64,000 nt of DNA from Ostrinia nubilalis (taxonomy: Eukaryota; Arthropoda; Insecta; Lepidoptera; Crambidae). A model generated the notes under the pieces. The model saw only the letters and a list, made by a program, of their open reading frames with translations, ran no database searches and was not told the origin of the DNA. Shown one piece after another: positions 11,493-24,153 of the stretch. The DNA lies in NCBI RefSeq assembly GCF_963855985.1, contig NC_087119.1, positions 1,528,001 through 1,592,000 of the forward strand, read 5' to 3'. Every line of letters starts with the position of its first letter. Position 1 is the stretch's first letter. A program made the translations under genes and the position numbers.

Positions 11493-12709
11493 ATAATAAG
11501 CACTAATTAATAGCAGCCTGATATTCCCGTTAAATCCCGTTCAGCCGCCACGCATCGAACGTAACCGGCGATTTTATTTCACAGTTCGTTTGGCTCGTTA
11601 GTCAGGGCCAACACGTTGATGGCATTTCAGTCAAATTACGCACTGCATATGCGCGTGGACTCGCCCGCGTGCCTACCTGAGCTCCGGAATTTTACGGAAC
11701 CCGGAATACTCCGCAAATCGATTTTGATGCATCGCTTTTTAAAATGTTTCCCGCCCGTCAATTGTAAGGATGACGGAACGGTTTCCATCATTGCACCCAA
11801 GTAGCATTCGGGGTTCTATGTAGTATGTCTAGTCGTTCACATGTACTCCACAAGCTGTGTATGTCAGCTGTATACGAGCTGTATAGCTTGCTATAATGCT
11901 TTTATAGAACCAGTTTGGGCACAAATTAGACAGCCTTAAGTTCACTATGGCTGTACATTAGCAGTATAATAGCATTATAATAGCAGTTTAAGTAGTAACA
12001 TCGGACTTAAGGCTGACTTACGGCACTATATGGGACGCAGTGTGAACCATACAACGTACGTGAGTGTAATAAAGAGTAACAAGTGGCTAAATGCACAGCT
12101 TTCAAAGTTATAAAGTCCGACAAAAGTACTCCAATGCTACATAAAGTTCACGTGTGTCCTAAATTATTTCCACATTTTAATATTAGTTTGGTATTTGTAC
12201 ATGAGTGCCAAGAGGGAAACAACTCGGGCGGATAACCATTTATGCAAATAATAACACGGGTTTTAAATACTTAATAATGTTAATGCCATTGGGAATGCAA
12301 CTTTATCGTGAAATGTATACATATTTACAGCTAAAATATTTACGCGCCTTTGTAAAAACGCGATATTCATTTTAAAATATTTAAAACTGGCTGAGAGGAA
12401 ATCTACAATTTTCAGTTTTTGATATTGTATTGGCATTATAATTACATTACGGTAATTAATTATAACATGAAACCAAAACTCAATCGCTCTATCTGCGAAT
12501 TTTGTGATAAATCTGCATTAATTTTGGAGATTTATTTGGTAAATATTTTAGGTTATGTAGAACAAAATGGTGGAACTGAAATACGGCTATGTGAACTGTT
12601 ATAACTCTAATTTAATGCGGTGAGCGTATATTAGGTTCACATGTGTTCTGTTAGAATGCTGTTATCTATATGAAGTTCCACATTTGTACCACTACAGCGC
12701 TAATGTCTA

Positions 12710-13505
12710 TAAAGGACATCATCCATTTTGGTCCAAAATCAAAAGTGCCGGCCAAAAAATAAAAGTGCTGTATTCTGATAGAATACGTCCGCCTTAGCAT
12801 TTATTACTATAGCACCAAAGCTGTAGCACCACTGTGCATCGTAGTATTTGAGCTCTAAAAATATATGAAACGACTGACTTTGATCTCAAATACTACGATG
12901 CACAGTGGTGCTACAGCTTTGGTGTCATAGTAACAAATACTAAGGCGGACGTATTCTGTCAGAATACAGCACTTTTTTTTTTATTGGCCGACATTTTTGA
13001 TTTTGAACAAAAAATGTATGAATCGTCGATGAATTTTAGATCTCAAATACTCGACGCACAGTGGTGCTACAGCTTTGGTGCCATAGTAACAAATGCTAAG
13101 GCGGACGTATTCTGTCAGAAGACAGCACTTTTTGTTATTGGCCGACACTTTTGATTTTGAACAAAAAATGTATGAATCGTCGATGAATTTTAGATCTCAA
13201 ATACTCGACGCATAGTGGTGCTACAGCTTTGGTGCCATAGTAACAAATGCTAAGGCGGACGTATTCTGTCAGAACACAGCACTTTTTTTTTTATTGGCCG
13301 ACACTTTTGATTTTGAACAAAAAATGTATGAATAATCGATGACTTTTAGATCTCAAATACTCGACGCACAGTAGAGCTACGGCTTTGGTGCCATAGTAAC
13401 AAATGCTAAGGCAGACGTATTCTGTCAGAATACAGCACTTTTTTTTGTTGGCCGGCACTTTTGATTTTGGACCAAAAATATATGAAACGTGGATGATGTC
13501 CTTTA
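12710..13505. mobile_element. Inverted-repeat element carrying a 4-unit tandem array
   Basis: Ends TAAAGGACATCATCCA and TGGATGATGTCCTTT face each other. Inside, a unit of 154-157 bases, starting TCTCAAATACTCGACGCAC, is repeated at 12884, 13041, 13195 and 13351. The left 140 bases are the same unit inverted, so the left end and the array can pair. Units differ by a few percent. No protein is encoded. Confidence 0.75.
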
Positions 13506-13650
13506 CTCTAATGTGAACTTATGTACAGCTTTAAGATGTACCTAGTTCAGGTCAATTGTGTATCTTTAATTCTTTCAAATACTGAAATTTTAGAGATCCG
13601 CAATAAAAATTATTAATGTCCGTTAAATCGCCTAGCCCAGGTACTAATAG

Positions 13651-13806
13651 TCAAGTATGAATACCTAAAGCATCAGACGGTAGTGTTCCCGGTTTAAATT
13701 CGTTTATTATGCCTGACAATTTATTCAAAGCGGAATGAGGAATACGATTTTCAATAGCCCATGTTCTTATTTTTTTGCGAAAAGTTAAATAATTGTCCAA
13801 ATCAAA
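13651..13806 (-). pseudogene. Degenerate transposon-encoded protein fragment
   Basis: Fifty-one codons end in TGA and include RTWAIENRIPHSALNKLS and TLPSDALGIHT. This resembles a motif I know from insect transposon proteins of the general form W-A-I-x-x-x-I-x-H-x-A-L-x-x-L-L then LPxDARTLL. Here the RTLL part is lost and the upstream reading frame is shifted. It sits inside the 2.7-kb element, which it may once have mobilised. The family name is uncertain. Confidence 0.4.
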
Positions 13807-14528
13807 ATGGTATCACTATCACTAGTTAGACTGATATCTGTATATTTTGAAGGGAAATTTCAGGTTCAGGCATAATATTTTCCTCTGCATCATGTACAGA
13901 ACCACCATGAACAACTAAAAACAGGCTTGGGGAAATGTGTAATAGAATATCACATTCACATTCATGTTCAGCTTAAAGCAAATAAGAGTAGTACTTGTGG
14001 ACAAATAAACTGCTATTGATGTTATTGGACAACACATATAGTCCTTTTAACAGCCTACAGTGCACATGCGAACCATTGAAACACTTTTGTACAGATAGTA
14101 AAAAAGGTTATTTTAATTATCACAAACAAGTCCTACTACAGCTACTAGCTGTATAACAGTCTAAAACAAGTAAACATAACAGCCTTAGGCTTTATAAATG
14201 ACCACGTGTGTTCTATTAAAATGCTAGCTCTATAACATCGTACAAGTAGGCCGTTAAACAGCGGTTGCCGTATCTCTACCCTCCTATAATGCTCTTAGTC
14301 AGACGGCTGACTAAAGGATAGTTGTTAGAGTATTATAACACCAACAATCGTATAAAAGTATAACTCTACCTACACTAGTCTACACTCCTATAAGTCCCTT
14401 AGACAGGTATAGGTGTCATTAATTGCAATAATACAGCTTATACATCACGAGTGAACTGTACTAATGCTTTAAGTACACATTGGAACTAAATGTGAACTCT
14501 TAAATGGAGTAAAATGCTACTTGGGCAG

Positions 14529-14612
14529 TTTTGTATCTACCCGTATCGGAGATGGATACACGTGAGGCAGAATGGAGTCGAATGCATCAGGCACAGACGA
14601 CGGCTCATCAAG
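14529..14612 (+). CDS. Possible internal exon
   Basis: An 84-base open stretch lies between CAG at 14528 and a donor AAG|GTAAAA at 14613. Read in phase 0 it gives FCIYPYRRWIHVRQNGVEC and onward; another frame gives MDTREAEWSRMHQAQ. The acceptor overlaps the end of the neighbouring transposon and has no pyrimidine tract, so this is weak. Confidence 0.15.
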
Positions 14613-15610
14613 GTAAAATCTATAGCACCTTTTTTAGTTGCGATAGATGCGATTTTGCAGTAAAAATGTATAGTTTGGTTTACTTTCGAGTGGCGACTCG
14701 CCAAGCAAATTTTATTTTATGTCAAGGGTTGATATCTCAGCCCGTGGGTGCTTTGAAGTTTGAAGCTGATGGTTTTATAATAGACTGGTCCCGCAAAGTC
14801 AAACGCATGAAAATGCTTTTTCTAAAACAGATTCACAATTACATAACTTTCCAACCAACTGAATCATTTATATGGCTTGCGTTCAGTAGACAGCTTTTAT
14901 AATATTTTATTTTATTTGCTGTAATGTATCTCAGAATTTACTTTACATAATTGTATTATGTAAAGTAAATAAAGTGCTTATAAATAATAAATCTGTTCAG
15001 CATATTTAAATTTTAAAAAGAATTTAAAATATATTTTCGGTCTCTATAACAAAATTAAATGTATAAATGAATACAGGCGTAAAAAGTCTCATGTTGTGGC
15101 ATTGAAGTAGTGAAAATCACAGACGAAATTACTGTAGTGTGTCATGCGCGAGTTAAATCGGCACTCGTCAACAATGGCTAGCATTGTACAGGGGAATTTG
15201 ACCTACTACATCTGTATTGTGAACCCAATGTACGTGCCAGTTTCGCGCTCGGAACCTTCTCCGGCTACCGTCACTGTGTTGACAATAGCAATGGAAATTG
15301 AGAACTAGCGAACCCAATGATCAGCATCGCGGCTTTGCAACGGATACGTTGGCATCCAGTGTCAAAGGTCGACGACTTACGAAGAGGCGACGAAAAATTA
15401 ACATTAACAAACGAAGCTTCCAGAAACATTACGATTTCAGCTCCGTTCCTGATTTGACAGGCAAATCAATCTTAAGCTTTGACTAAGATAGTTTCTTGCT
15501 AATAATTAACTTCATTCACAGTAAAGTCTGCTGATTAAATATGAAAACTTTATACAGACCTCATTAAGATAGACAAAGAAAACTAGGTACTTGTGAACAC
15601 CAGCCTATCA

Positions 15611-15990
15611 GAGATAACACTCTTAAGGATTTGGCACACTGTATGCGTTCAGCGGTCGCAAAAGTGAACGCAGCCCGCATCATTAACAAATTATAGGCAG
15701 GGCAATGGTCTCCGGTCCGGGCAAGGTAATCGGTCAGCGGTGGTGAGAAGGCAATCTGTCAACAGTGCGGTAAGCGGTTTGCGTTCAAAATCAAAAATAT
15801 TTATTCAGTTTAGACCACAAGTGGCACTTATGAACGTCCAAATATAGTAAATAATAAAAAAGAAAAGGTAGCCCTTATGGGGCACTTTACATGTCTCCTT
15901 ATCTTTGGGCCCTGTCAGCAGCACTTCGACCTAGCTGCTGACCACAGCACTCATCCAGTGTGCCAAATCCTTGATCAACAAGTCATTTCA
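15611..15990. repeat. Two inverted copies of a retroposon 3' end
   Basis: The minus-strand copy at about 15785-15990 encodes the tail IKDLAHWMSAVVSS, then a stop and an AT-rich 3' end. A shorter plus-strand copy at 15611-15690 reads LKDLAHCMRSAVAKVN. The shared DLAH peptide suggests the C-terminus of a LINE reverse transcriptase. The clade was not identified. Confidence 0.45.
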
Positions 15991-15999
15991 CACACGGGG

Positions 16000-17200
16000 C
16001 AGTGAGAATGTACGAGTAATAGCCAACCATTTGATATTTACACTTTATCCTTTTCTAAACTGTGAACTGTTGTTATTGGTGGTCGTCGATCCCGCTCTAA
16101 TACATATTAATGGCCAATCGTAACTGTGTCATCATCGGTCGTATAAACAGCGCATTAGAATTGCTTATCCCAGTTATTTCAGTCCCGGGGCGTTAGCGAC
16201 GCAATATTGAAAATAGGTGGCATGATAAAAAGCCTACGAGTTTATTTACAATTGCAGAGCAAGACATCAATAATGCACGTTTAATAGATTATAAGTTCAT
16301 AAGGCCGGCTGTTCACTGGAGCGCATCGGTGAGTTAGGAAAAAATTGCCAATAATAGAATTGCTTTGAATAACCTCGCTCTTCGGCCGGCGTAGTTCTGA
16401 TAAAAACGTTTTATCGAGGAAATTTTCTGAGTAATGAGGGCTAAAAATAGCAGCTAGGTTTGCGTCGGGACAGACACAACCCTCAGGTAATGACGGATGA
16501 CTAAGACCACGTGTCAGAAGCTTGAGACTGGCACAGACGCCGCGTGCGCGCTGTTACACGTAATGAAATGTTATGCCTTAATATGCCTAATTTAAATTTC
16601 AACAATAACAACAATTGAGAGGACTTACAGCCTTGTAAAACTTTTTATAAACTTAAATAGTACGCGTAAGTCCAAAATTAATCATTGGCGTTTCGCACAG
16701 CTCTATCGGACTCCCTCACGCTGATGTCGCGCGAGGAAATTCAGATCGTTATTTTCCAACAAAATATGTGATTTTACTTGCCGACGTAAAACATTGAATA
16801 CCTACCAAAACAATCCCCAGTATGATTGGGGCCTGCTTTTTAGTTTCCCAATTTTAGACAATAAGACACAAATACATTGTACCTAAAATATTACCTAGAT
16901 ACCTAAAGTTTGTATCTAATGGAGCGACATTGTCATCTTGACAAAGCTCCTTAAATAAAGAGAAAAAAAATTGATTGGGGCCTAAGCATCTCAATTGACA
17001 CTTCAAAATGCATTCAGCATAAAATACATAAAATGCATTACAATTCGTAAGCTGCGATATCGGCATGGGTGCAGTGACTCTGTGACTCAGGCGCCACTGA
17101 ATACAGATTCATTTCCCGATGGGATCGATTTTAAAATAGAATCGGTCGCGTAATCTCATGTAATTTGGTTTGATTTATCTTAACGGTGATAAGTTTTACA
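16000..17200. other. No gene recognised
   Basis: AT-rich, apparently single-copy sequence. A donor-like GTGAGT at 16345 follows a short open stretch but has no acceptor. Nothing else could be supported. Confidence 0.3.
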
Positions 17201-17259
17201 CATACACTATCATTGATTTATTATTTTATAAAAAAGTAAGCGTAACATTTTAATTTCAG

Positions 17260-17394
17260 TCAACACAATTTCACTTTAGATCCCGATACAAGCATAGGAT
17301 AATAACATTTCTTTCGCTTGCTGGCTTTACTGGCGTCTAGCCTTCTTGCAGCCACTTCGGCGTGATCCACTGGACCAACAAACACCTTTTTCAT
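17260..17394 (-). CDS. Short ORF, 44 codons, coding-like
   Basis: From ATG at 17394 to TGA at 17260 the frame reads MKKVFVGPVDHAEVAARR, then LDASKASKRKKCYYPMLVSG and a short lysine-rich end. An in-frame TGA lies three codons upstream. Codon positions show a clear purine-any-pyrimidine bias unlike the flanks, and the peptide is rich in Val, Ala and Lys with a dibasic KRKK. It could be a small protein, a terminal exon (a possible acceptor is the AG just before GATTGATG) or a transposon scrap. No family was recognised, and no neighbouring exon was found. Confidence 0.35.
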   Translation of the reverse strand: MKKVFVGPVDHAEVAARRLDASKASKRKKCYYPMLVSGSKVKLC

Positions 17395-17646
17395 CAATCC
17401 TCAACTAAAGTGTTCACTTTCAAAGGCTTTAGCGAAAGACAGTTAATTACATAATGTTAATTCCACGTACACGGTGCTATGGCAAGAAGTACATGTATGC
17501 CGCTCGCCTATTATGCCCCATAATTTTATAATGAGTAGTATGCAACGATAATTGCCATTCAATCGAATAGATAGTCTAGGAAATAATGTGGCTTTGAAAT
17601 TGCTGCTATAATTAACGGTGTAATTTAGCAAAGGCTCAGGCAAAAG

Positions 17647-17671
17647 AAAAAAAAAAAAAAAAAAAAAAAAA
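17647..17671. repeat. Poly(A) run, 25 bases
   Basis: An uninterrupted run of 25 As. It could be a retroposon tail, but the sequence on its left shows no SINE promoter or LINE reading frame. Confidence 0.8.
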
Positions 17672-17978
17672 GGTATGTCTATTGATTAAACCCCTATTTA
17701 TTTTCTACTACAATCGATAATTGCGAGGTTACAAACCTAATGAACTACTATTTTTTCGTTAACTAAATTATAATATTTGATTGTTCTTGTTATTGCATTT
17801 ACATAACGAGGGTAGATATTTCGAACCAGAATATAGGGGAGACCGGGGCTGAAAGTGCCGGGGGTAAATTGTTCCGATGCAAAATATCTCGACAACAGAA
17901 AGAATTAGATATGTGATCGTATTATGTCGCATGTGGCCAACTGTTAGTGAAAATCAATTTTCTTGATAGTGTGTTAGC

Positions 17979-18149
17979 CTAGGCGCAGACCATCGATTTT
18001 TCGTCGGCCGATAGTTTAGTCGGGCAGTTGATCAGTATGGGCATGTATAGAAGTGCGCACATTACACCGATTTGATTTGGCCGATTCTTCATACAAATTA
18101 AAATCGGGTCCAACTATCGGCCAACTAAAAATCGGTGGTCTGCGCCTAG
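17979..18149. mobile_element. Palindromic MITE, CTAGGCGCAGACC family, copy 1
   Basis: The ends CTAGGCGCAGACCA and TGGTCTGCGCCTAG are extended by imperfect arms of about 39 bases (CGGCCGATAGTT and AACTATCGGCC). A second copy is at 35670-35832. 171 bp, non-coding. Confidence 0.8.
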
Positions 18150-18433
18150 TCTTGGAATAACTGTCTCTTCCGTCAGTTAAGTCATGTACCCTTTCGTACT
18201 AGTTGCTCGAAAATAAATTTTAGAAAGAAGGTATTACGTACGTCCTATTCACAGTAGAAATACTCTATTTGCTAAAGAAGCTATGACGAAGTTACTGTCA
18301 GGATCGTAGATCATTGTATTGTCTTTACCGAGTATCGACGCATTGTTGTAAAAAATATCGTTTACTGAAAAACATCGTAAATTACCGAGCTAACAAGACA
18401 GTTGATATTATTTCATTGTGAATTATACGAGTA

Positions 18434-18632
18434 CATGACAGTTTTTATATTAAGTGAGGTTTATTTGTATTGATTATGTAAAAAAAATGCACTAAAACTA
18501 ACATTACAGTGGGCACAAGTTTACAAGACTGAGTATATCATTTTATTATGATTTATATTATAAATGACATGTTTCGTATTAAGTGAGGTTTATTTGTATT
18601 TTGTATTATGTAAATAATGCACTAAAACTAAC
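18434..18632. repeat. Tandem duplication, ~128-bp offset
   Basis: TTAAGTGAGGTTTATTTGTA and AATGCACTAAAACTAAC occur twice in the same order, separated by about 58 unrelated bases. Non-coding. Confidence 0.65.
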
Positions 18633-18639
18633 TTTAACG

Positions 18640-21600
18640 TCGTAGCACTGGCAATGGATATCAAGAAAGCCTACTTTCGTGGAAATTTTAATGGTGCGGT
18701 TAGCAATGGCAACCCAATGGGGTTCATTATCCAACACTGACAGTCAAGGAACAACTGCAACTCAAAGTTAGGATCTGTTAGAAATCAGGTAAACAACAAC
18801 TGAATAGGTTTTCTCGCCTTTCAATGGAGACAAAGGAGTTAGTTAAACCATTGATTTTTTCATATGATACCTTAGCCGGAAAAACCCTGAGCAGAAAGCA
18901 GAAATCTCAATAATTTGATTAGCCATTAACTTCTCCATATGACCAACCACTAAGCAAGTTTTCTCACATTTTAATGAACACTCGTCTTCAGCAAAAGAGA
19001 TTATAATTGGTTCTGTTATGGATTCTAATCTTAATAATTATTTAACAACAATTATAATACAAAATACGCAATTAATTAACATTGTCTCTTCAAGCCACTC
19101 AAAAAACTTAAGTTTGTTGCGCGCATACCAATTCGTCATTGTCGATACTATTTACAATTTTCTACCAATACATATTCGCGTAGAGATAAATTCCAAATAA
19201 CGTTGACAATGGATATGCAAACACGTATAATATAAACGATTGTCATTCGTACAAACGGCACAATGCGCGCGAGCAATTACCAAGGCGATTTACGTGGAAG
19301 CGTTGCGACTTAAAAACATGTACCAATAACAATAAATCTTTAACTTCATTAGTTTTAAACAACTATTAGTGTTATTGAAGAGAGAAACGTTGAATGAAAA
19401 AATTCATTAAGTTTAAAATATTCTTTTCATTTTAATAAAAAAAAATACAAATATTTTATAGCCAGGATCTACAGCTTGATCGCCAATAAAAACACAACCA
19501 GTGAAGGTCAAGTTTGTCCCGGGGAAAGTTAACTTTCATTAGACCCGCAACGAAAATCAGAAGAACATAGGAGTTCGAAGTTAAGGTTCGACTGCCCTCC
19601 AGTGCAAAGCGGATGACAGGTGACAAACAAAAGTTCTATGCAAACAATCGAAAAAATAGGTCTTAGAACTCCACAGCTGTTCTGATATTTTTGGCCAGTA
19701 TAGACGTCAGACATATTGGCCACACTACCTACTAAAGGTTAGTACCTACTGTATTGTGTATTCTGTGCCAGAAGCGTAGGAAGCTTGAAGCCATCTATAC
19801 TATCGGATAATCATGTTGATTCATGTCTGCAATGCGCTAAGTGATTTCTACTACTTTACGTGCCCTGCCTGGGAATCAAACCAAGCCTCTAAAATAGCTC
19901 AATTCTCTACCCTCAAACTCGCGGAGGCGTTACGACTTAGTAATAAGTTTTGCCAGTTTTATACGTTAATAGATTAAATTAACATTTCACAAAAAGGTGA
20001 GAAAAATCGAATTATTTCAATAAGAATTCGTTCAAACATGCCTTAAATAAAGTGCTAAGATACTGTCTAAAAATGAAATGCAAAACCACTTAATCAAAAA
20101 CTAAACCAGCAAAAAACGCAAAAGAAAAGCAGCATGTTTGACCAAATTAGAAATTTAAAAGCTTTACTTCAGTTCCCGACGAAATGTGTAAGGGCAAACT
20201 TTTACGATTAAAAATTTTAAAATGATTTTGAGTTAACTAGTTCCGATCTAAGGAAGAAACTTTGGCGCTCAAGCTCAAGCATGTTGAAACAGCGGATGTT
20301 AATTTAAATGTTAATTTATTAAAAAACAAGGGATTGGCCCCTGATTTGCTTGACAATGTTATAACGCCCAATCAATTTTCTATCCAATTTCAGAAGTATT
20401 CGTGCGACGGTTGCTATAGCGAAAGTTTATTATTAACTTGCGCTTACCCTACAATGGGTTAATTGCAGAATTTACCAGAGCACATGAGCATAATATATTA
20501 TGTACTCACGAGCTATCGAGATGCCAGTCATAAAATCTCACAGGTTAAGTGTTGACACTACACAACAAACACTGGCAGAGTAGCGTCCCTTCGTTACCAC
20601 GTGTCTATATTATTTATTGGTATTATTGTGTAATAATAATATTATTATGTAATTGTTTCCAAAAGCACGATTAACTATCTTAATTAATAACTGGAAAGCT
20701 ATAATTAACCTTTTTGTGATACAAGCAAACCTTAATTACCTGTGTTCTCTTTATATGAAGTAGGTATATTGTTTAATTACCCTAATTTAATTAAATGATA
20801 TTTACTATCAAATATATATCAAATTGAACTTAGATTTGAAAAAACATCGCAATGGAAAGTACCCAGCTAAAGATTTATTTAAGAAAGTATTAAATTCGGA
20901 GGCAATAACCATAAACTGTATAAACAATGCCCTATACCCAAAATAGAAAATAATAAGCACGTGAGAGCCTTGACCTAAAAAGTTGAATGCCTCGAATTAA
21001 TGTCATAAATGGATGCCTATGAGATTTATTGCCATTTCCCATACAAACCACAAGACACATCTACATTTGAGCTGCCTGAGCTTTGAAACGAATTGAAAAA
21101 ATTCAAAAATATTTTGTGTATTTTATTTATAAGCAACACAAAACTATTAAACTACACGGACAAAATAAAGGTCCTCTTGACCTTCACGGGACGAATTAAT
21201 GGACCTACTCGATCTCCTCCGAATGCGTTATTACTTCATCGACCTCCTTAAATTGTTAGGTCATCGTAAATCTGTCGTGATGAAGCAATATCTCACGTGT
21301 TCTTATAAATTAATGTTCTGTGTCCGATGGTGTAAAACCCATAACGTGGGTTTGGCCGATATCAGCTTTTTCTGTGCTAATCAGTTAATTAAAGTCTAAT
21401 TAGTTAACTTAAAGACGGCACACGTGATGTTAGAACGGATTTTTAATTGGTTTGTAGTACAAGTAGCTTGTTGATAGGTTTCCATACACTGCACCCATAA
21501 ACATGGCCTGATTTGCGCGTATGCGGTGCACTCTCTTAATTCTGGCCCATGGCAGTTTGCAACATAATGGAATTTCCCATACGTCGCTACCCTTAAAGGG

Positions 21601-22350
21601 CCTTCGATTTACTCCTATATTGTTACGCAGGAGAAACACTGTGGGCGGGTGACTTTCCATCAGACGACGGGCAAGTAAAGGTAAACACTGTCGCATCTTT
21701 TAGTTGTATTAGGGGCTATTTTGCGTCAAAAATTTATAGTCAAGTGTGCTGTCGTCTTGAAGAAATGATCGCAATTCAATGCATCTCAAGATGAAGGCAT
21801 TCCTTAAGACAAAGAGTGCGTTGATAAAAGATGGCCGCGGTGAAAAATCTTCAGCTCTCGCTTTCTTGGCTCAGGCTACCTTTTTGTTCGTGCTGCAAGA
21901 AGGTTGGGACCGCAGCGCCGGCCAAGGTTATAAGCCATGCAGCCTAGTATGCCGCAAAAATTATCTGGCTTGTCAAAGTTACTAGTTTAAGGAAAAAGAA
22001 TAAAATCCACCAAGTGAGAGTTTCTGGCATGCATAGCGTGACATTATATTTGGTTCTTTTGTAAAATTTAAAGATTTTACTTGCTAATTTCTGCTTTACA
22101 AACAATAGGTGGTGAAAATATTTTCTATTTGCTTCAAAAATACTGAAAACTTGAAAAACTTGGATGTCCTGATTCTAGTCACAGCACAAGGTACGTTCAA
22201 TGAAAACATACATTCAACACAAGGAAGCCAGGCCGTCGGGCTCGAGATTCAATTGCTCGTACGTAAAGTAAATATGAAAGTTTGCAGGAGGTAATACAAA
22301 CGGAGATTGAGAATCTACACTGTAAATTCCTTCACAGATAAAAATTTACA
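18640..22350. other. No gene recognised
   Basis: Apart from the repeat at 19461-19530 this stretch looks like intergenic or intronic AT-rich DNA. Several open frames (for example 21430-21696 minus and 21199-21399 plus) lack splice signals and protein-like composition. Confidence 0.3.
19461..19530. repeat. Dispersed repeat, copy 1
   Basis: GCCAGGATCTACAGCTTGAT onward to GTCCCGGGGAAAGTT matches 42053-42121 closely. At 42 kb the same sequence continues into an RTE-like tail, so it is probably part of that retroposon or of a chimeric copy. A fragment in the opposite orientation (CTACACAGGAGTTGCAG) is at 9678-9700. Confidence 0.5.
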
Positions 22351-22365
22351 CTTTTACTGTCGGAC

Positions 22366-22640
22366 GTTTGGTGTAGGTGTAGTGGGTGGGTAACGCACTT
22401 CTATGCCGAGAGGTCGCGGGTTCGATTCCCGCACAGTACAAACATTTGTGTTGATGAACACATTTGTTAGTATTGGATTCGAATTTTTCTATCTATATTA
22501 AGTATGTATTTACAAAAAAAAAAGTATTTAAGTATGTTTAATCCGTTTTCTAGTACTCATAGTAGAAACTTTGCATAGTTTGGGACTAGAGGCGCAGTGT
22601 AAAATATCCAAAGATATTTATTATTATTATTTTATTTTGA
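22366..22640 (+). mobile_element. tRNA-derived SINE, full length
   Basis: The head has an A-box-like TGTAGTGGGTGGG and a B-box GGTTCGATTCC at 22419-22429 for polymerase III. The body passes through AAGTATGTATTTACAAAAA and GGCGCAGTGTAAAATATCC and ends in a TTATTATTATT tail at 22618-22640. Other copies are at 36125-36378 (minus) and 53205-53360 (plus, truncated). It depends on a LINE for movement. Confidence 0.8.
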
Positions 22641-22961
22641 AATAACTCAGGAATTAACTCCATACTATGCAAGTTATTGGGTAATTTCCATATTAAGTAA
22701 TTTAAACAATGCAGCGGGAAAGAAAATTATCCTGTTACATGTTTGCTTCCTTAGACTACTTATATTCACAATTACATACTAAGTTAACTACATTAAGTCT
22801 TATTAACCGTATAATGTCCAGCGGTTACAGAAATCGTTCCATAAAGGAATATATTATGCAGTTCCCACCTTAATGTTAACTTTACTACCTTGTCTTTCGG
22901 TCTAAAAGCATTAAAATTTTCAATGTCCGTTAAATACTTCAAACAAAGCAGTACATGCTGC

Positions 22962-23122
22962 GTTTCGTTTCGTTTCAGCCGAATGACGTCCACTGCTGGA
23001 CAAAGGCCTCCTCCAAGGTTTTCCACAATGAACGGTCCTGCGCTGCTCGCATCCAGGCTCTTCCCGCGACCTTCACCAGATCGTCGGTCCACCTAGTAGG
23101 AGGCCTGCCCACGCTACGTCTT
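22962..23122 (-). mobile_element. RTE-like LINE 3' end
   Basis: On the minus strand it encodes GRPPTRWTDDLVKVAGR, then MRAAQDRSLWKTLEEAF and VQQWTSFG with a stop, followed by a short repeat tail. This is the reverse-transcriptase C-terminus of an RTE-type LINE that is found eight times in the window. Confidence 0.75.
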
Positions 23123-23549
23123 CAATACTGGTATAAATTTTAAACACAAACTTTCCACGTGAAGCAGCTTATATCAGTACAAACAAACGCAAAACATTAC
23201 CAAAAATTCCCTCAAGGGTGTCTAGTCTATTTACACAAACAGAACAATAGGGCGGGACTCCATTCAGCATGTAAGAGTTTAATATTTTCTTTGAGTCTTA
23301 ATACCTACTAAAATAGAATTTCTGAGAATTTTATATTTATCACTATCACAAAATATCCGATAAAGATGAAACTGGGAGCGTCCCTGATAATAAGAACTGT
23401 CAGTCGGTTACCAGTGATTAGAAGTGGGCTTCTGTGGAAAATATGATATGGTTTCGATTGGCAGGTGGAGCAGTTAGTCATGATACTGTTATCAGGGCTC
23501 CCAATGATCAAAGTACAAAAAAAATTACGACGATTTTTTTTACGATTTT

Positions 23550-23720
23550 TTTTTTGCTTAGCCCGAAGGTAAAATGGTAGAGAACGCCTTATGGCATTAA
23601 GTTCGCCCCTTAAATTTATTTATATGGCATTAAAGATTAAATAAATATCTTACACGCTATCATCATTGTATTCTAAGTTAGAATACATGCCATACCTTGT
23701 TTTTTTACTTCTCTTTAAGG
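23550..23720 (+). repeat. Retroposon tail (GGCATTAAG...AAATAAAT)
   Basis: The words TATGGCATTAAGTTCGCC and ATTAAATAAATA form the 3' end of a retroposon common in Lepidoptera. A related tail is at 42856-42934. The 5' part is not identifiable. Confidence 0.5.
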
Positions 23721-23799
23721 CATTAAAACTCATGGCAGCCTTACAGGGCGATAACAAGACATTCTTCAATACTCAAGTACGAGGTTGGAATCTCAAGAT

Positions 23800-23874
23800 C
23801 TAATATCCTAATCGGTTTATGACGTCACCGCCGACGTTAAATGGAACTCCGAAGTGCGGCACGATGTGCCAGTG
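23800..23874 (-). CDS. Candidate 3' terminal exon
   Basis: After an acceptor (GATATTGTTACAG) at 23875, 24 codons in phase 0 read HWHIVPHFGVPFNVGGDV then INRLGY and a TAG at 23800. The composition is protein-like and distinct from the AT-rich surroundings. No poly(A) signal was seen close by, and no upstream exon was identified. The antisense strand is also open over 20 codons, so the strand is not certain. Function unknown. Confidence 0.35.
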   Translation of the reverse strand, partial: HWHIVPHFGVPFNVGGDVINRLGY

Positions 23875-24153
23875 CTGTAACAATATCGATAAGGAACTTA
23901 AAATTAAATTAAATTCGCCCGACTTCACCAAGACACAAATCTAGCCCTAAACTAAGCATAGATACGATAGATAACGTATATCTTAAGTAGTTGTAATTAT
24001 TTTCTCATGAGTCATTACGATACAAATTCTGCCGCTTATCGTACGAACGTTCACATTTAATTTTGTATGATTCCAACCGACCATTGCATTTGTTCTGTGT
24101 CCCTGTCCATGCTGAGGCTAGATTGTATTTTACGACTTATTTCAGAAATTATG

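Larger units (their letters stand above)
11796..14525. mobile_element. 2.7-kb DNA transposon relic with nested element
   Basis: CCCAAGTAGCATT at 11796-11808 is matched by AATGCTACTTGGG at 14513-14525. Subterminal zones on both sides carry diverged words built on AATGCT, TATAAC and GTGTTCT. A degenerate transposon-protein fragment lies at 13651-13806 and a separate tandem-array element is inserted at 12710-13505. No clear target duplication was found, so the boundaries rest on the 13-bp inverted repeat. Confidence 0.5.

Noticed and set aside
22419..22429. tRNA gene based on a perfect B-box
   Set aside because: The A-box spacing and arms do not fold as a tRNA, and the sequence continues into a SINE body and tail.
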